In this document: piece after piece, positions 43,204-56,600 of the stretch
Layout of the letters: each line of letters opens with the position of its first letter
Position numbering within the stretch: the first letter of the stretch is position 1
Source of the DNA: Arthrinium phaeospermum
Lineage: Eukaryota > Ascomycota > Sordariomycetes > Amphisphaeriales > Apiosporaceae
Length of the DNA: 64,000 nt
NCBI GenBank assembly: GCA_006503535.1
Contig: QYRS01000008.1
Span: 1,302,001 to 1,366,000 of the forward strand
Direction of reading: 5' to 3'
Program-made: the position numbers and the translations under genes
The notes under the pieces: model-generated
Databases searched by the model: none
What the model was told of the DNA's origin: nothing
Seen by the model: only the letters and a program-made list of their open reading frames with translations

Positions 43204-44395
43204 ATGAAGGTTCGTGTGCAGCCTCGATACTGTTGGGCAGATTTTCCTGCGCCGTCCGTCGCATCCGCTAACCTGGTTTCCGCCGCAGTTCCTACCTCTT
43301 CGCGATTTCGACACAGTGACGTCGGCGCTCAACTTCCTCACCTCAGATTGCCGGGTCAGCGGAGGCTGCGATCTGTATACGACGAAAGCCGCAGGGACCG
43401 ACAAGAAGCTATACAAATCTATTGATCGATCGCTGGAATCGCGACATGAGGCACTTCTCAAGTTCGGGGCCAGCTTATCGCCGCCGCAGCGCGAGCAGAT
43501 GGCTGCGTCCCTCAACCTGTCGCGATCCAGCCCGTTCGGCTCAATGTCGGAGATCTCGAGTAGGCGCACGTTCGCCTATCTCATCGCAACCCTCAATGCG
43601 AGTCATCCGGACTACGACTTCTCCCACGTCTTGCGGCCCGCCGACTTTCGGCGGGAGAAGTCTTTACAAAGCGCCATTGCCACGTTTGACAATACGATGA
43701 GCAATGCGCGCCCTCGCGGATCTTCGTATTTGGCGCCCAACTTGGGGTCTTCGTTCCGCTCGTACAGCACATCCCCCGCGGCCGTGGCGGCGAATGCCAG
43801 CCTACCCATGAGTAGCCCCGTATGGGGCCCGCAAATGTGGGCTATGATAGATAAGGAGATGAAGCTCAAGGACTGTACTTGCTTCTCCTACCAGCCCTCG
43901 GACGACCCCTTTGATGGGGAGGAAGCCGCCATCTGGCGCGTGCACTACTTTTTCTTCAACAAATCCCTCAAGCGCGTTGCGTATTTGTACGTCCGGGGCG
44001 TGCCGGTGGTCGTGAACTCGCCGGCGCTGCAACCCCACGCCGGCAGGCGCGGTAGTAACTCGTTTGCCAAGCGCCAGGCCGAGGCCGACATGGCGTCGGC
44101 GGGCGGCGCCAGTAAGCGCGCCAAGTACTGGCTCGGCGACCAGTACGCCGACCGTGTCGTCGCTAGCGAAGATGACTATGACAGTGACGGGGCCGACGCC
44201 GTCATGTGGGACCCCGATGAGGACATCGACTTCGATCCCCTCTCGGAGATCAGCAAGGACGACTCTGACGATGAGTACCTGCAAAGTGACGAGAGCGACG
44301 AAGAGGGCGACGCAGACGAAGGAGAGTCAGTCGCCCGGAGCCCTCAGCGCGGAATGAGCGAAGATATCGCCGCGCGCATGGAGTTGGACGTGTAA
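43204..44395 (+). CDS. MAF1: MAF1, repressor of RNA polymerase III
   Basis: Maf1 is the global negative regulator of Pol III, binding the polymerase under stress; TOR and PKA phosphorylation keep it inactive. The first coding exon is only ATGAAG (43204-43209); a 79-nt GT..AG intron (donor GTTCGT, branch CTAAC, acceptor GCAG) joins it to 43289-44395, giving 370 residues that begin MKFLPLRDFDTVTSALNFLT, the conserved start. The A box includes VSGGCDLYTTKAAG; the B/C boxes include RRTFAYLIATLNASHPDYDFS, WAMIDKEMKLKDCTCFSYQPSDDPF and IWRVHYFFFNKSLKRVAYLYVRG. Between them lies a Ser-rich linker with candidate phosphosites. The tail is strongly acidic (DDYDSDGAD, SDESDEEGDADEGE), as in other filamentous ascomycetes. 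Confidence 0.97.
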
Positions 44396-46292
44396 AGGAG
44401 AGACTTATGTCCCTTTCACTAGCCAACCCGTTCTATCCCGCCCGTAAAACATCTTCATTCAGTTGGATGTGTGCGGCGTCTTCTGTTTTCCTATTTTTCT
44501 CTTTCTTTCCTTTCTTGTATCAACTACGATGACAGGGTTGTCATGGCGTTTTGATCGGTCCTCTGGCCATGGGGCGAAGGCGTGTGATGAGACGCTCAAT
44601 ACCCCCGTTTTCCCGGCATCTCCGGGGAATGTTTTTCACTGGCCTTGATTTTTCATGTTCCGGCATCGCTGGTTTTTGCTTTTGACTCTTGGGGCCCCTG
44701 ATGAAATGAGGACGGGCCGCCACTGATGAATTGATGATTTCTTGCATTTGCCATTGGCTTTTGGAATCACGCGCAAACGATGTGGAAACGAGTTGGGGAG
44801 GGGAAACTTTTGTTCCTTCTCCGGATTGGTTTCCCCTCCTAAGCTCCTTCTTCCTTCATGCCTTTCAACGTCTGGCCTGGATGACGACGGGGTTTGTGCG
44901 GTCTCGGTTCCTTGTTCCAAGATGAGGAAGGGATTGGTATTTCATGACGATGGAGCTAAGCCGCTCAGGAGTTGGGGATTGCGTACCGTGCATGGGTGTT
45001 TATAGCTCTTGATTTACGAGATACAGCAGTAAATGACATGCTTGCATCAATTTCTTCTTTTATTTTGCTTAACCTTGTGATGGATATGTGTTTGTTTGTC
45101 TTGCTTGATATGGGCGCGTATGGCGAGGAGAGGAGGTTGCCTCGACCGGTCGTCCTAGGAGGTAGTGAGGGATGACTGAGGCATGTAAGCCAAGTGACAA
45201 AACATGTAGTCAAAATATGAAGTTTACATTCACGCAAACTCCTACTGTTCTTCAGCCTCTACCTATTCCAAAGGTGATGAAACCACGCTTGGTACGGGTG
45301 ATTCTTGGCAATTGAAGAACATCATCAAAATGGGCTGCTAAGGGAACCAGCCCGTACTGCAGCAGTGGAAGCAATGTCTCTTATAAGAGCAGTGTCACAA
45401 AAGTCGGATCATACTGTTGTCTTTAAGAAGGCTTTCATTCTTCTCGTTTCCCTCATTTATTACCGTCCGCTTTTCTATCCTTCGTTATTCAGCTAAGTCT
45501 TCTCTGTTATCTCAAGTAGTTGCAGTGGTAGTGGTAATAGTGACAACATCTGCTCTTATTCGTCTCTCCTCTTTCATGGACATCCCCATCCCACGACGAT
45601 AGGTAGCAAGCAGCTGCTTCTTCTTCTCATTCTCCTCTCTCCTTCTTCGCTACCGCCCTCACCGTCTCCCCGGAGGCAATTGGTATATATATAGAAAATG
45701 GAATAAAACATGTGACAATAAAAAAATCGGAATAGATAAAAAAAGAGATAAATGGATGGCTTAGAACGAGAGGGATAGAGAAACCCTCGAGGCCAATTAC
45801 AATTCGCAGTATGTAAAATGGAAAAATAGACGTTGGAAGGACTTTGAATCCGAATCAAATAGAAAAACCCCTTTTGTGAGCACCGTCCACACACATACTA
45901 TCCCGTAACAGTATGGTGGGCTGCTTGCTGGTTTGTAAAACGCCACTACGCCATTTGTTGTACCCTCCCAATAGACTGCAAAGACCTGTTCCGTTTTTGC
46001 CGGTGTTTGCAATCCTATGGCTTAATCCTCCTCTTTGGTTCTTTCTCTTTTTGGTCACACAGGCCGCCAAATCGCCGAGAACCCCACGAGGAAAAGGAAA
46101 AAAGCATGCTTCTAAAATACAAGAGAACGGGTATAGCGCATCGCTGGCTGGAGTAAAATGTTGATGGTATAGAGAGATGAAAGACTGGAAGGGATGGTGG
46201 ATGGATGGATGGAGGAAGGGTTTGATGTTCAAACAACGGACGTATCCGCCATGTTAGATCTGGACGTATTGCTCAGGCTGCAGGTCTGTCTG
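44396..46292. other. convergent intergenic region (MAF1 and SLN1 3' ends)
   Basis: About 1.9 kb between convergent genes contains 3' sequences, pyrimidine- and A-rich runs and a short ATGG tetranucleotide repeat near 46196-46213. No gene is supported. Confidence 0.5.
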
Positions 46293-49200
46293 TCATAATC
46301 CGTTCGTCGTGATGCCGTTGGCTGGTAAATGCGGCGGAGACCCGTTCATCGACACGTGCTCCTTCTCCTTGACTTCCGGCTTATCCTTGACCTCCGGTAC
46401 TGTGGTGGAGGTGGGTGCTGGTGGTGGTGCCGGTGCCCTCTCGAGGGTCGGGCTCGGCTTGCTCTTCACCGATGCCGTCTCTGGCTCCTCGGGAATGGTA
46501 GCAAACCGTTTCAACACCTGCTTCAGAGCCGGCCGGCGAATAGGCTTGGCCAGGAACTCATCCATGCCGGACTCCATGCATTCCTTGACGTTGCTCTCTT
46601 CGGAGAAGGCCGTCAGAGCCACGATCGGGGCCGAGTAGCCCATCTTCCGGATCAAGCGCGTGCTTTGCAGGCCGTCGAGGTTGGGCATTTGGATATCCAT
46701 AAAGATGACATCGAAGTTGAGGTTCTTGTCCATATTCGCCTTGACCAGATCGTAAGCTTCTTGGCCATCTTTCGCAATGGTAACGTCGTAGATATCTTCG
46801 AGCTTCAGCATTCGGCTAACGACTTCGATGTTTGTCGAGTTGTCGTCGGCAACCAGAACCCGCAACTTCTGCCCCGGCTTGTTGGCCATGGCGCGGTCGA
46901 TGGCTTTTATTTGCTCCTCGGTACTGGGCTTCTTAGAGCCAGCTTGAGGATGGGCTGCAAAAAACGGCTGGCTCAGGCCGACAAGACGAGGTTGCTGGTC
47001 CAACACGGTAGCCTTCGCTTCAGCCGTCGTCGTCTTTCCTGCCGTCGCCTTGGCTGGAACGGAATTACGCTGATTTTCTGCCTCCAAGGCCGAAGTCACA
47101 CTGGGGGCCCGGGACTTCATACTGCTGGAGGCTGTGCTGGAAGGTCTGAAAATGCCACAAATTAGTATCAACAAACACCAATAGCCGCATAAAGGGAGTT
47201 GTCTTACCTGTCCTTGGTGTACTTCAAGGGGATGTGCATGGTAAACGTAGTACCAGTGCCCACAGTACTCCGCAGATCAATGTTGCCTCCCATCAAGTTG
47301 GCAAGCTGTTGACAGATACTCAGACCGAGACCAGTTCCGCCAAACTTCTTACTCAGACCCAGATCGCCCTGCACGAACGGCTCGAACACGCGTTGTTGCA
47401 TGTGTTCCGGGATACCGGGGCCTGTGTCTTCCACCTCAAACTCGAACATGTACGACTTCGCGTTGCTGGGCGGCGGTGTCGGCGATCGCTCGCGCACATG
47501 CACGTGTGGGGTGGCCTTGGGGTCCATGGGGTTAATGGTGAGCGCGGTGCCACCCTTGTAGGATTGGGAGTTTCCTTGCCCCTTGGCCCCTTGTCCCTTA
47601 GAGCTGGCCGAGTGGTTGGAACCGGACCCCATCCGATGGCGGGTGCGTCCTGCTCGGCCTGATCCCTTGGAGAAGGACGAGCTCCTACTTTCGTCCATAC
47701 GCTGCTCGATCTCACCGACACATCGTATCCTCACTCGAACATGCCCACCGGCTGGTGTGAACTTCAGACTGTTGCTGACCAAGTTGATGATAACCTGGAG
47801 AATTCGGTGCTGGTCACCCCAGAGACACATATCCTTCAACCGGCCAGTTCCTTGCGGGCCAATGGCAGGTAGCTTGGGATCGATGATCTCCGTGCTGGCC
47901 CGTTCAGGGCTCCGGCCAGGGTCCATGTCCGTGCTCAAGAAATCCACCGAAAACACGATCTTGCCCTCGCGAACCTGCTTATCGAAAATGGTCAAGACCT
48001 GCGATCGAATATCGCCCAGCCGGAATTCCTTCTCTTCGAGACTCAACTGCTGGCCGATCTGGTTCTTGGAGAAGCTGAGAAGATCCTCCAAAAGATGCAA
48101 CAGCAAGTCGCCCGACTTGTATAGTGTCTTGAGAGACTGCTTGATGCGCATCAAATCGTCCTCCTCCATGCAAACCGCACACATGCCAAGGATGCCGTTG
48201 AGTGGCGTTTTCAGCTCATGCGAAATGTTAGCAATGAACAGCGTCTTGCTTTCGTTAGCAGCTTCGGCGGCCTTCTTGCTGATTTCGAGCTCGCTTGTCC
48301 GCTCGGCGACTTTTTGGTCGAGGGAGGTGTACTGCTTGAGAAGCTCGTCGCCCATGTCGTTGAACACCGTCGTCAGCTCGGTCAGCTCGTCTGTGACCCA
48401 GTGCTTGCGGTCGCGTACCCTGCCGGGGATCTTAAAGACACGCCGCCTCGGGTCACTGTCGTGCACTGACGGCTCAGGCCCGTTGCGTCTTCTACGACGG
48501 AACCTCCTTTTCAGCGTCGCAAAGAACCCCCTTTTAGACCTGTTAGAGTGGCCTGTAGACGGTGGCTGGTCAGGGTCATCCTCGTCGTAGCTGAATTCAC
48601 TCATGGAGCCGTAGCCAGGAGGCGCGACTGATTTCTCGGTTGCCGCTTTGAGCCGCCGAATGGGCTGCACACTGAGATGCGCGCAGGGGACGATCAAGAG
48701 GATAATGACGCCGACAGTTCCAAAAACACAGCCCAGGAGAATCTTGCGAAGCGTATCCACGGGTCGATAGGCCTCGTACTTATCCTTTTCGATCACCAGT
48801 GTCCAATTGACTAGGTTGGTCTGAGGGCGAGCGTAGCCCGCGGCAACGGGAACTCCCTCTTCGTTTGTTGTCGACAAGGTAGCACTGGCGTTGTTCACAG
48901 CTCTATTAAACTTGGTGAGCGCCCAAAGCACCGCCGGATATTTATCCACTTTGAAGGAGTCCCGGAAGTTGCCTGAAGCAAAGTTATAGTCCGGATGTCT
49001 CTCGGCGACATCTGGTGGGGGGATCGGCGGCAGCACGAATCTGACCATCACGTCGCTAAAATTACTGGCAGCAGGCTTCGCAGCAGTAGCAGGAAGATTG
49101 TACTTCTGGAAACGATTCCAGCCGGAATCTGGGCCAATAATGAGCACGCTGCCGGTTTCGCCCAGACCTTCCCTGGACTTCATAATGCTGATCAACGAGG

Positions 49201-49948
49201 AGGCTTCGGCGACTATGGTCATGTAACCGAGGATGACGGTGGTGTTTGCATTTCTGCGGATAGGGAGCGTCAGGGACATCAGCGCATAATCCATGCTGAG
49301 AACGAGTGGCCCAAGTACAAGGCCATCCACAGACGTCGCATCGATGCGCACCTCGGGAAAGGGCCGAGCCACCGTGAGATTGACAGAGGGCCAGAGAGGA
49401 TCTTTCTGGTCGGTGGGATAGTAGGAGATGTTCGGGTACAGCGAGGGCGGGTAACCCAGCCCCTCGTCGCCCAAATAGACATCGGATCCGTTGGGCGCTT
49501 TGTAAGGGAGCTTGATGCGATCAACAGCCGGTGCTGTTATGCTGAAGAGGCCGGACTCTGCTTTGCCCGTGTCATTCCGAGAATACAGTCGGGCCTGCAG
49601 CAGGTTCGCCTTGGACGTGTTGGAATCGTCGCCCGAGGTGAGGGCACTCAGCAGATCGCTGGAAGCCAGGTCCCAGTTGGAGTCCGAGGTGTTGCCTTCG
49701 TAAAAGTTCTTCAACGCATTCTGGATCAGCAGTCGGGTGGATATCGTCCTGCACGTCGTCTGGATCAGCTCGATTTCCGAGGAGACCTGGGCGGCCTTGA
49801 GGGAGGCCGTCAGCGACAGCGACTCCTTCTCGACGCTGGTGACGAAGTTGTTCACATAGATCCATGTCGGTATCGAAACAATGGCGAGTGCACAGAGCAC
49901 GGCTAACAGCACCAGGGCCGCTAGTTGTTCCCGTATCGCGATCCTCAT
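46293..49948 (-). CDS. SLN1: Sln1/TcsB-type osmosensing hybrid histidine kinase
   Basis: Sln1 senses osmotic stress at the plasma membrane and feeds a His-Asp phosphorelay (Ypd1, Ssk1) that holds the HOG MAP kinase pathway off. Two exons, 49948-47208 and 47145-46293, give 1197 residues (donor GTAAGA, acceptor TCAG, join [13 protein letters not shown]). Helix 1 is at about 10-32, a large extracellular sensor with many sequons at about 33-400, helix 2 at 402-422, then a HAMP-like linker with an Arg-rich run (RRFRRRRR) and a coiled coil. The H box [14 protein letters not shown] places the phospho-His at 577. ATPase boxes are [24 protein letters not shown] and [13 protein letters not shown] Ser/Gly-rich insert splits the ATPase domain, as in yeast Sln1. 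The receiver has Asp1014-Asp1015, phospho-Asp1064 ([11 protein letters not shown]) and Lys1114. Confidence 0.96.
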
Positions 49949-52900
49949 GGTTGGCGAGGGAGAGGAAGGGGACTACCTATAAGAGGGAGTCAGAGGGTCG
50001 CGTTGTCCTATGCATCCTCCTCTGTTCGTCTGATGGCCAGGCGTTTGTTCCTTTTCTTCGTTTTTTTTTTTCCTATTTGGTAATCGGACGATTCTGGAGA
50101 AGGAGAGGAGGGAACCCTCGTCAAAAGTGAAAAGGCTTGGCTCTATACGGTTATATCAGTTCCCGGGCGATTGGGCGAACCGCATTACTCGGACCCTGAT
50201 TGCTGCTGAATCGCGGGCGTTCGCGAGCTTGCGTGGAATGGCTGAGGAGGGATCGGCAAGGACGGAGAGCTGTAGGGCCAGCGGGAAGAATTGGCGCGAT
50301 CTGGGAAACCGCTGTCACGCCAGCCAGACACGTGTGTGTAGGTGGATGTGTGGGTGTGGGTGTGTGTTGGAACGTTGGCTCCTCGGATTGCGGCAAAGAA
50401 AGGAAAGTAAAAACAAAATAGAATAAAACCAGACAGACTGATATTGTACGAGCAGCAACAAACCGAAGCCAACCTCCGACCACCCTTGTGATATTCGATG
50501 ATACAGCAGCCGCACGTTGTTGGTCACAAAGCATAAAGAGACAACATACAAGAGAGAGGGAAGAAAAAAAACCAGATGACAACCTTCACACCTTGGCCCG
50601 GTTGCTCACACCACACTTGCTTCGGTGGTACAGTACAAAAAACTGGGTGAGACTGCGACTGCGACTGCGACTGCGACTGCGACTGCGGGAAGAGGGGCGA
50701 CAGACAGACGACAGGGCGAGCTTGGAGGAAGGTCGAGTCGAAGGAGTGGAATGGATACTTGATACCTACCTAGCAAGCATACGCCCAGTGGGACGTTGTA
50801 GGCCGGGGGAGGCTAATTACACACTGCTTTGCTGTATGCAGCTACTAATACTACAGGGCTTTTTCGTGTTATCGCCAATGCAGTCTAGCCCCAAGCACCT
50901 CCTCCTGCAGCTAAGCCCTCCCATTGCCATTGCTGCTGTAAGTAGGAGAAGGGCTAGTGGGAAAAGGGTCGGGTACTGTACGCCCAATACCCATCTCCAT
51001 ATCCAGATGGAGATGACAGTGTTTGGAGCTAATCAACAAGTAGGCTGACGAGCGAGCGAGGTTGCGAGGCAGCTGAACCTCGAGAGAGAAACGAGAGAGC
51101 TGCCGCCGCCGGCCATCAATCAAACAGTCCGTGTGTTGTGTGTCTCGAAACAAGCAGGACTCGTCAATCAATGCACACACTTCAGCCCGTCTGGGCATCT
51201 AAACTTACCCACTTGTTTGCAACGGAGCAAAGAGAGATCTGAAGAACCAGTATTATCACGTCTTGTTTCGATCCCGCAAAGCCAAACAATGGAGGCTCCC
51301 GCAATGGGGAAGTCTGGCTCAAACTTTCCAATAAGGCGGAACTGACAAGGGGAACGCAACAGCGCAAGGACCGGGCGTGCGCAGCTGGGAGACGGCTCGT
51401 GACATGGTTCCCTCGCTCTCTGTGTGTCGAATGTCGAATGTTCGGCTATTCTGGGTCTCCATCAATTGTTTTTGTAGTGGGCCAGCCGGATACGACACTC
51501 CTCCCCAACAGCAACACTGAGATGAACCGTGCAATCAAACAGACACACGGGGGATATAATATATAACCACAGGAGCTTCTTCTTCTGTGACAAAACTGCC
51601 GTCTGTCGCTTTCTCGTATGCCGTGAGAAACCTACAGACAGATACCTTATGTACGTACGTATATCTTAAGCTGAAACAGCCACCACCTACGCAAACCCGT
51701 TCAGACATGCTTTTAACTACACAAATCTAATCTCACAGCATTAACCGACTGGATTCCGGTTTCCCGTCCCATCTCACATGTAGCTTAGCAGCTTACATGT
51801 AGCTACATCCAAACTCGCCCATACGACATGCCTAATCAGTCCATCCCAAAAACACCAGGAAATCCGAGCGCTGGAGCTACCAAGCACCCGGAGAGGGACC
51901 TTTCGTGACACATGTAATCTAGCGTGGCATTACTCGTCATCTTCTTCCGTCAGCATTTTCCTTCGGCTCTTGTAACGACTAGGTATCTACTCCGTGCCAC
52001 GCGACCACACTACGGCAATCCCCTAAGCCAAGAAGCTAGAAGGTTAGAGTCAACTGCCTTGCTAGTTGCTAGCTGACAGAACAGTAGTGCGTAGAATTAC
52101 GTAGATTGATTCGGTATGCAGTGGACACCTTTTCCGGAGTGAACGACATAGAGAGAGGAGCAGAAAGAAGAAGATGGCTATTTTTCATTCTTCCTTGGCT
52201 CTCTCCCTTCCATCAATAAGCAGCTGCATGGATTATGGGTTGATGGGTGGTGGTTGCTGCAAGCCAGCCCAGCAATCCAAGCAAACCAGTGCCAGGGGTA
52301 AGCAGCCATGGAACCCGTTCTAGACCCAATATGGGCAAGGATGCCAGGCCTACCCTGGCCCGCGCCAATTCGATTCCCGATACATAATTCGACCACCTTC
52401 GTCCGAGCCAAGCCAATGAGGAGATGTGTATCGTATTCCATTCCATCTCTCTCTCTGTGTGTGCACTTTAGCTGATGAGTTTCTCTTCTGTTCTTTCCGT
52501 CCGGTCGGTCGGATGACTTTCCCCGTTCGTCGCGAAATCTCCGTGCTCAGATTGGGCCATCCATGTAGAATGTTCCACCGAGATATACAAGCCGAATTGC
52601 TTTTTGCTCGAGACGGTCTGACGGTTATTGTGTGCGCTATATGGTCAGACGCGCAATCAAACGACGTGTTGTGTAGGTATCTGATATGTGTGCAAATCAG
52701 GTCGGAGCTAGCCAACGTTCTAGATCCGAAATGTCACATCATGTCTCTTGTCAAAGAGCGCGAGAGAGCAATACTGTACAGTAGAGAAGAGAGAGAAAAA
52801 ACCAAATTGGAGCAATAGAAATCCACCCCACTAATATCGCACCATCCCATCCAATCCACCCCGTCGGCTTACATACGAGCTTGCAAGTGGAGGTGGCATT

Positions 52901-53682
52901 GGAGGTGGGGTGGGCTTCTTGGCTCCTTCGAGAGTATGGAAAAGTCTTGGGGCCAAACACCGCAATCAGCTACTCGCGCATGTCCGTCGACCGTGTCGCC
53001 CTCGGCTGGTGGCCCACTCCTCGCCACAAATCGGCGATGGCGATAGCTTTGGGAGTTTCGCACTGCACGGAGTCCTTTTTTTCCCTCTCTTCCCCTTGCC
53101 TCTCTATGCTACACCCGCAAGACAAACAAGGCCGGTCGGTGGAGTCGTCGGCAAATCGAAACGATCAAAGATACAATCTACCTTGTGGAAATATATATAC
53201 TAAAACCCAGTTACGCGGGTTTGAAAAAAATCTCCGTGATAGCACTGCCCTCCATGCTTGGCTACACCTGCCTCTCGAGTCTCTGTATGGCCTATGCGGA
53301 TCGCACGTTCAAAATGAGTGGGATTGGAAACAACCCGAAAGGAGGGGGTTTTGAGAGGGGGTTTGATCCTCACAGTGGATGATGGCCCGATGAAAACTAT
53401 GGAATTCAACTTTTAGGCTTCACATTTTCCATCGAGATCGAGTATGGTATAATAGTAAGCAAACCCCACGATTAGGCCCGTTACATAAGTAAAATAGATA
53501 CACGAGAATGCGCCCTGCCCGGCCCTATAGAGCCCAGATGAAACGAGCCCAGCTCATTATACAACAGAATTCTTCCCAGCTCACAAGCGGTAACGCTTTT
53601 TGCACCGTATAAGTCGTAGTCCTCATAACCCGTCGTCAGAAAGGGAAGTAGATAGATACACTAGGTAGGTCAGGTCAACTCA
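49949..53682. other. long (3.7 kb) intergenic region upstream of SLN1
   Basis: No convincing gene is found. It contains GT-rich sequence at about 50332-50367, six perfect GACTGC copies at 50651-50686 and several TATATA runs. The SLN1-proximal part is probably a long promoter and 5' leader; the distal part is the 3' side of the SMP-C2 gene. Confidence 0.5.
50651..50686. repeat. hexanucleotide tandem repeat (GACTGC)x6
   Basis: Six exact head-to-tail copies in non-coding sequence upstream of SLN1. Such a tract would be length-variable between strains. Confidence 0.95.
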
Positions 53683-56600
53683 TTAAACCTCCGTCTCAAT
53701 GCCCGTCTCCTTTTCGCCGTGGTGGAATATCCTCGACACGTTGCCCAGCTTCGAGAGCTTGGACCCGAGATAGTCGGCCTCCCGGGCGACTCGCCATTGC
53801 ATGATGCCGCGGTGCTTTCTGTGAAGTTGGTTCTTGTGGTCCTTGTAGTCGCGCATCTGATTCCGTAAGCCGCGAGAGCTGTCATTCTCATCAATGTGAC
53901 CCGGAGCCATGACCGACGTAGCCGTGTCGACAGTCCCGTCCACCGGGTTCTTCAGAATGTTCTTAGCCTTCTTGAACCCGGATAGGGACAGCACGGAGTT
54001 CGATTTTCCGTGTTTATTCCTGTCGCCGCCATCGTCAGACTCGGAGTCAGAAGAGTCCACGGACGAATCGTCGTTGGTGTGCACTTTCAGCTTCTTCTTA
54101 GTCTCGCTGTCGACCTTCTTCGCGTCCCCCTCGTCGTCCGAGGAGTCGTCCGAATCGGACTCGGACCCTACCAGGCCATCCTCGCTATCATCGTCCAGAG
54201 CCTGGTCCGAAACCGTGTCGAGGCATTCCATCACGCTCCGCATGTCGTCGCTCTTCGCCTTGGCGGCGTAGCTCTTGTGGTATCCCGACAGGCCCCGCCA
54301 CAACTTGAGCGAGATCTCGATCTCCCCTAGGGGCTGCTCGCCTTCCTCCATGCCGTTGTACGCGCAGCAGGACTCGGCGCGCTTTTGGGCATCCTTTCCA
54401 CCCTTCCACACCTTCACCGTGTGGGTCTCGTCCTCTTCTTCCGTAATCCCTTGGAGCCAGAGCACCCCGAACGCCGGGGTCCTGTCTGGCCCAAAACTAC
54501 TCTGCCTAAACTCCATGACGAGCGGCGACGAGTATCGCTTGCGCACCGGAAGGAATTGGGAGTCAACTCTGTTCTTTTGAACCCATTCACCGTCAGGTCC
54601 ATTCGTGTTGGTGTACATCTTGCAGCGGCCCATGTTGGTGTGAAACTTGATGCGATGACCCTTCAAATTGTCCGGGAGACCCGATTTGGCCTTCGCGATT
54701 CCTTTGAGTTCGATGGTGCCGTAATCCCAACCGCGCAAGTGAGGCGGTAGTTGCAGGCCGACGCTTCTCCAGACAACACTTATCCTCGCTCTGCCGTAGC
54801 CCACTCCGCCCACCAAGGGGTAAGTCTCCATGATCTGACTTCTTTTCGCAAGAAGCTTCTCGAGCGGAAGGTAAACGATACCAATAAGAGGGTCGGCCTC
54901 TCTCTCCCGTTGGTCGCGGACAGCAACGATGATCTCCGTGTTTTTCCAGTCACGGACGAACTTCTCTGTCCCCGCGTTAAAGAACGGTTTCGAGTTCTTT
55001 GGCTTCGTTCGTGTCCTGTAGATTTTCCGGTGGTTCATGATAATGTTGCAGTAACTGTCTGGCATGTCGTTATCTTGCTCAGCTTCGTCTTCCCGGTCTT
55101 CACCACCGCCCTTGTCCGACTTCTGGAGATTGTGTATCCCGAGGCCCATAACATTATCTGCAATGGGTGTTGTTAGTTGAAATAAGATCAGCGAGTTTTC
55201 GGGAAGACTTACGGATTTGGATACTGAGGATACCAGAGACAAGCTCGTCACTGGGCGGAGCAGAGCAGATCATCTCATCTTCAAGCTCGGCCATATCCTG
55301 TGTCTTCTGCTGCATCAACTCGTCGTCGTCGGGTGCTTTGTTGGCTTCCCTAAGCTTTTGCTCCGCGTTCTTCGAGACGTGCTCCTTGAGCTGGTCTCTG
55401 GTTCTGATGTCGGTGTTGATTGTTTGCTGCTCCAACTGCTTCTCTGTGATCTTTGCCTTGGTGAAATACCCCACTGACCAGGACAGAGTGCCAGCCATCT
55501 TCTCCGAGGCGTCCTGTCCATGGAAACGGTCTTCCCGGTCCATAATCTTGTTATGCGTCTTTGGATCGTGGATCAGCGATTTCAAATCCAGTTCCACTCG
55601 TCCCAGGTCATCATCAGCAGACATCTTATCAGAGTCCCACAGACCTAATCGCAGCTTCTCCTCGGCATTCAGCTCCTCTGGCGATACAAGAATACTAGCA
55701 TACTCGTGCCAATCGGGCGTCTGGCTGGTCTCGATAATACGAGTAGATGCGACCGGTTTGCCGAATTTGCCCCAAGAAATCGAGACGTAGGAGTCACTAC
55801 TTCCCTCGATTGGGCCAAATCCACCATCTCCCTGCTTGAAACCACGGGCTTGCTTGATGAAGATCCATACAACTCCATGGCTGATTGTGTTCTTCTTGTA
55901 ATCGGTTCCCACAAGCATATCCTTGAGGTTGAGGGTAAGACTCTTTGGCGCCACGTATTCGGCCATTGCAGCATCGATTGCCGATTGAACAAATGATGAG
56001 ATCAGAGGCACGTCCAGCATGTTGACGCTATGCTTGGAAATCGGTACACATGAGATTCGAGCTCTAGGCTGGCCGAGGAAAGTCAAAGTGCAGAGACTGA
56101 CGAAAGGAGGATCAGGCTAAAACAGCGTAAGTAAAATACCCATAAATAGGGGTAAATGCTTGAAATGCAGCAATTCACAAAAGTTGTCCAAGACACGTAC
56201 CGTTAGTTGTAAGCGAAGCCGCACAATCGCCACAAATCCACGCAGTTCGACCCAAACCGGGACCGGTACACCCCCAGGGAGGTAGAACTTCAGGTAGAGA
56301 TGGGCGTTCTTGGCCTTGGCCTTGATCCCCTTGCCCGACGAGCGACTCCGGTACGACAACGCGAGCTCCAAGTTGATGAAGTCGCCCTCCTCGGCCTCCA
56401 TACCCGCACGTTCCTCCGGCGACCCGCCCTGCTCGTCCCCCGTCTTGACTCGATCGTCCTGGGGGTTGCTGTCCGCTCCATCGCCTCCGTCTTCTTCGTC
56501 TTCGGCATCGGTCGAATCCGAGCTCCCCGTCTTGGTATTGTCGGGCTTTTCCAGCCCGCCGTCCGAGTTGAGCGTCATGCTCGCGGCGCCGCTGGGCAAC

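Noticed and set aside
48995..49906. Plus-strand open frame of about 300 codons
   Set aside because: Antisense to the SLN1 sensor domain, with no family-like composition.
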